From NCBI GenBank assembly GCA_028290245.1, contig JAQGKG010000175.1, positions 1 through 6,222 on the forward strand: a stretch of DNA of 6,222 nucleotides. The letters run 5' to 3'. The stretch's first letter is position 1, and each line of letters opens with the position of its first letter. The notes under the pieces were generated by a model. That model had not been told where the DNA came from and ran no database searches. It worked only from the letters and a program-made list of their open reading frames with translations. Below are positions 4,333-6,222 of this stretch, piece after piece. This DNA comes from Devosia sp. (GTDB lineage Bacteria > Pseudomonadota > Alphaproteobacteria > Rhizobiales > Devosiaceae). The position numbers were made by a program, and so were the translations under genes.

Positions 4333-6189
4333 TTATGAATTCCAGAGCTTATCAATCGCCTGCGTGTCCCGCACTGCACCCCGTGCCGCCGACGTCGCAA
4401 ACGCTGCATAGGCCTTGAGCGACGTCGTGACATTGCGCTTGCGCGGATGAGCCGGCTTCCAGCCGAGCGCATCCTGGTCGCGGCGGCGCTGTACCAGTTC
4501 ATCATCCGATACCAGCAGCAGGATCGAGCGGTTGGGGATGTCGATCTCGATAGTGTCGCCTTCGCGCACCAGCCCGATGGTGCCGCCTTCGGCTGCTTCA
4601 GGCGAAACGTGGCCGATAGAGAGACCCGAGGTGCCGCCGGAGAAGCGTCCGTCGGTCAGCAGGGCGCAGACTTTGCCGAGGCCCTTGGATTTGAGATAGC
4701 TGGTCGGATAGAGCATTTCCTGCATCCCCGGCCCGCCGCGCGGGCCTTCGTAGCGGATGACCAGCACGTCGCCGGCCTTGATCTCATCGGCGAGGATGGC
4801 CTTGACGGTATCGTCCTGGCTTTCGAACACCCGGGCCTTGCCGGTGAACTTGAGGATCGATTCATCGACACCGGCGGTTTTCACGATGCAGCCATCGATG
4901 GCGATATTGCCCTTGAGCACAGCGAGGCCGCCGTCCTTGGAGAAGGGCGTTTCGGCCGAGCGGATGACGCCGTTCTGGCGGTCGAGATCGAGTTCGGTCC
5001 AGCGGTTGGACTGCGAAAAGGCTTGCGTGGTGCGCACGCCGCCGGGCGCGGCCAGGTAAAAATTGCGCACACTTTCCGAATTGGTGCGGGAAATGTCCCA
5101 CTTGTCGATGGCGTCGCCCATGGTCGCGGCATGAACTGTCGGTTCGCTGCGGTTGATCAGGCCGGCGCGGTCGAGCTGGCCGAGGATAGCGAAAATACCG
5201 CCGGCGCGATGAACGTCTTCCATGTGGACGTCGCTTTTGGCGGGCGCCACCTTGGTCAGCACCGGCACCTTGAGGCTGAGGCGGTTGATGTCGTCCATGG
5301 TGAAATCGACGCCGCCTTCAAAGGCCGCGGCGAGGATATGCAGCACGGTATTGGTCGAGCCGCCCATCGAGATATCGAGCGCCATGGCGTTTTCGAACGC
5401 CGCCTTGCTGGCGATGGTGCGCGGCAGCACCGAGGCGTCGTCCTGCTCGTACCAGCGCTTGGTGATGTCGACGATGAGGTGGCCGGCTTCCTGGAACAGG
5501 CGCTTGCGATCGGAATGGGTGGCGAGGGTCGAGCCGTTGCCGGGCAGCGACAGGCCCAAGGCCTCGGTTAGGCAGTTCATCGAATTGGCGGTGAACATGC
5601 CCGAGCAGGAGCCGCAGGTGGGGCAGGCGGCCTCTTCGACGGCTTGCACTTCCTCGTCGGTGTAGCTGTCGTCGGCGGCCATCACCATGGCGTCGACCAG
5701 GTCGAGCGCCTGCAGCTTGCCCTTGAGCATGGCCTTGCCGGCTTCCATCGGGCCACCGGAGACGAAGATCACCGGGATATTGATGCGCATGGCGGCGTTC
5801 AGCATGCCGGGCGTGATCTTGTCGCAGTTGGATATGCAGACCATGGCGTCGGCGCAGTGGGCGTTGACCATATATTCCACCGAATCCGCGATCAGGTCGC
5901 GGCTGGGCAGCGAATACAGCATGCCATCGTGGCCCATGGCGATGCCGTCATCGACCGCGATGGTGTTGAATTCCTTGGCGACGCCGCCGGCTGCCTCGAT
6001 CTCGCGGGCCACCAACTGGCCGAGATCCTTGAGGTGGACATGGCCGGGCACGAACTGGGTGAAGGAGTTGACGACGGCGATGATCGGCTTGCCGAAATCG
6101 CCGTCCTTCATGCCGGTGGCGCGCCAGAGGCCACGCGCGCCGGCCATATTGCGACCATGGGTGGTTGTGCGGGAGCGATATACAGGCAT
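4333..6189 (-). CDS. ilvD: Dihydroxy-acid dehydratase
   Basis: IlvD removes water from 2,3-dihydroxyisovalerate and 2,3-dihydroxy-3-methylvalerate, giving the keto acids that precede valine, leucine and isoleucine; it is a cytoplasmic iron-sulfur enzyme. The 618-residue length matches the E. coli-type enzyme (616). The iron-sulfur and magnesium-site residues sit at the E. coli positions: D81 (AVDDGIAMGHDGM), C122-D123-K124 (CISNCDKITPGM), C195 (TCGSCSGMFTANSM), E491 (GPRGGPGMQEML) and the catalytic S517 (DGRFSGGTSG). N-terminal MPVYRSRTTTHGRNMAGARGLWRATGM is also classical. The ATG at 6189 has GAGGA 7 bases upstream on the minus strand. The gene converges on the aldo/keto reductase and is not linked here to other ilv genes. 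No T-rich intrinsic terminator follows the stop; the compound repeat begins 18 bases downstream and may define the 3' end. Regulatory sequence upstream lies outside the window. Assignment is secure. Confidence 0.98.
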   Translation of the reverse strand: MPVYRSRTTTHGRNMAGARGLWRATGMKDGDFGKPIIAVVNSFTQFVPGHVHLKDLGQLVAREIEAAGGVAKEFNTIAVDDGIAMGHDGMLYSLPSRDLIADSVEYMVNAHCADAMVCISNCDKITPGMLNAAMRINIPVIFVSGGPMEAGKAMLKGKLQALDLVDAMVMAADDSYTDEEVQAVEEAACPTCGSCSGMFTANSMNCLTEALGLSLPGNGSTLATHSDRKRLFQEAGHLIVDITKRWYEQDDASVLPRTIASKAAFENAMALDISMGGSTNTVLHILAAAFEGGVDFTMDDINRLSLKVPVLTKVAPAKSDVHMEDVHRAGGIFAILGQLDRAGLINRSEPTVHAATMGDAIDKWDISRTNSESVRNFYLAAPGGVRTTQAFSQSNRWTELDLDRQNGVIRSAETPFSKDGGLAVLKGNIAIDGCIVKTAGVDESILKFTGKARVFESQDDTVKAILADEIKAGDVLVIRYEGPRGGPGMQEMLYPTSYLKSKGLGKVCALLTDGRFSGGTSGLSIGHVSPEAAEGGTIGLVREGDTIEIDIPNRSILLLVSDDELVQRRRDQDALGWKPAHPRKRNVTTSLKAYAAFATSAARGAVRDTQAIDKLWNS

Positions 6190-6196
6190 GGAAATA

Positions 6197-6201
6197 TCCT
6201 C
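6197..6201 (-). promoter_or_regulatory. ilvD ribosome binding site
   Basis: TCCTC on the plus strand reads GAGGA on the minus strand, 7 bases before the ilvD ATG. It supports the chosen start. Only 33 bases of upstream sequence are available, too few to look for a leader peptide, attenuator or promoter. Confidence 0.8.
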
Positions 6202-6222
6202 GAAGTCGGGCGCCGATTGGAA

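Noticed and set aside
4105..4338. 77-codon plus-strand open frame through the compound repeat
   Set aside because: Most of it is translated inverted repeat, and it runs over the ilvD stop. No ribosome site or domain is visible, so it is better explained as repeat sequence.
4447..5571. Long 374-codon open frame on the plus strand inside ilvD
   Set aside because: It lies wholly antisense to a dehydratase gene with every active-site residue intact. Its translation has no recognisable domain and is the usual by-product of GC-rich codon use.

Overview
The window looks like ordinary chromosome from an alphaproteobacterium, most probably a member of the Hyphomicrobiales. A Devosia-like genome is my best guess, from protein flavour and gene order and not from a database search. 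The DNA is GC-rich, with GC-ending codons throughout. The order methyltransferase (divergent) / comF / grxC / nitrilase-family amidase / DUF1178 is, from general knowledge, an arrangement typical of that order. I see no tRNA, rRNA, CRISPR array, transposase, integrase, phage or toxin gene.

Left part (1-2965): a methyltransferase-fold gene of the NDUFAF5/BioC-like family runs leftward off the window edge. Diverging from it across a gap of about 41 bases is a tight rightward cluster: comF (phosphoribosyltransferase-fold competence protein), grxC (glutaredoxin 3, TTG start), a carbon-nitrogen hydrolase resembling the Nit1 deaminated-glutathione amidase, and a small DUF1178 zinc-ribbon-like protein (also TTG start). 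Gaps of 31, 5 and 56 bases suggest one transcription unit, possibly modulated by a weak hairpin plus T-tract before DUF1178. Glutaredoxin and Nit side by side suggest a glutathione-related theme.

Middle (3007-3936): an aldo/keto reductase with its own strong ribosome binding site and an intact catalytic tetrad, followed by a textbook rho-independent terminator.

Intergenic region (3877-4332, about 456 bases): after the terminator come a perfect 16-base palindrome, several imperfect inverted repeats, and a compound GC-rich inverted-repeat element (4163-4314). The element's 24-base arms are perfect reverse complements, each arm is itself a hairpin, and further stem-loops lie between them. It resembles the dispersed palindromic intergenic elements known from rhizobia and brucellae, and is the least explained part of the window.

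Right part (4333-6189): ilvD, dihydroxy-acid dehydratase of branched-chain amino acid biosynthesis, on the minus strand, complete and with all recognised active-site residues at the E. coli numbering. It converges on the aldo/keto reductase, so the intergenic region lies between two gene 3' ends.

I do not find convincing evidence of a new multi-gene system. The items most worth following are the compound repeat, the structured region beside it, the methyltransferase with a degenerate SAM motif, and the glutaredoxin-Nit-DUF1178 linkage.
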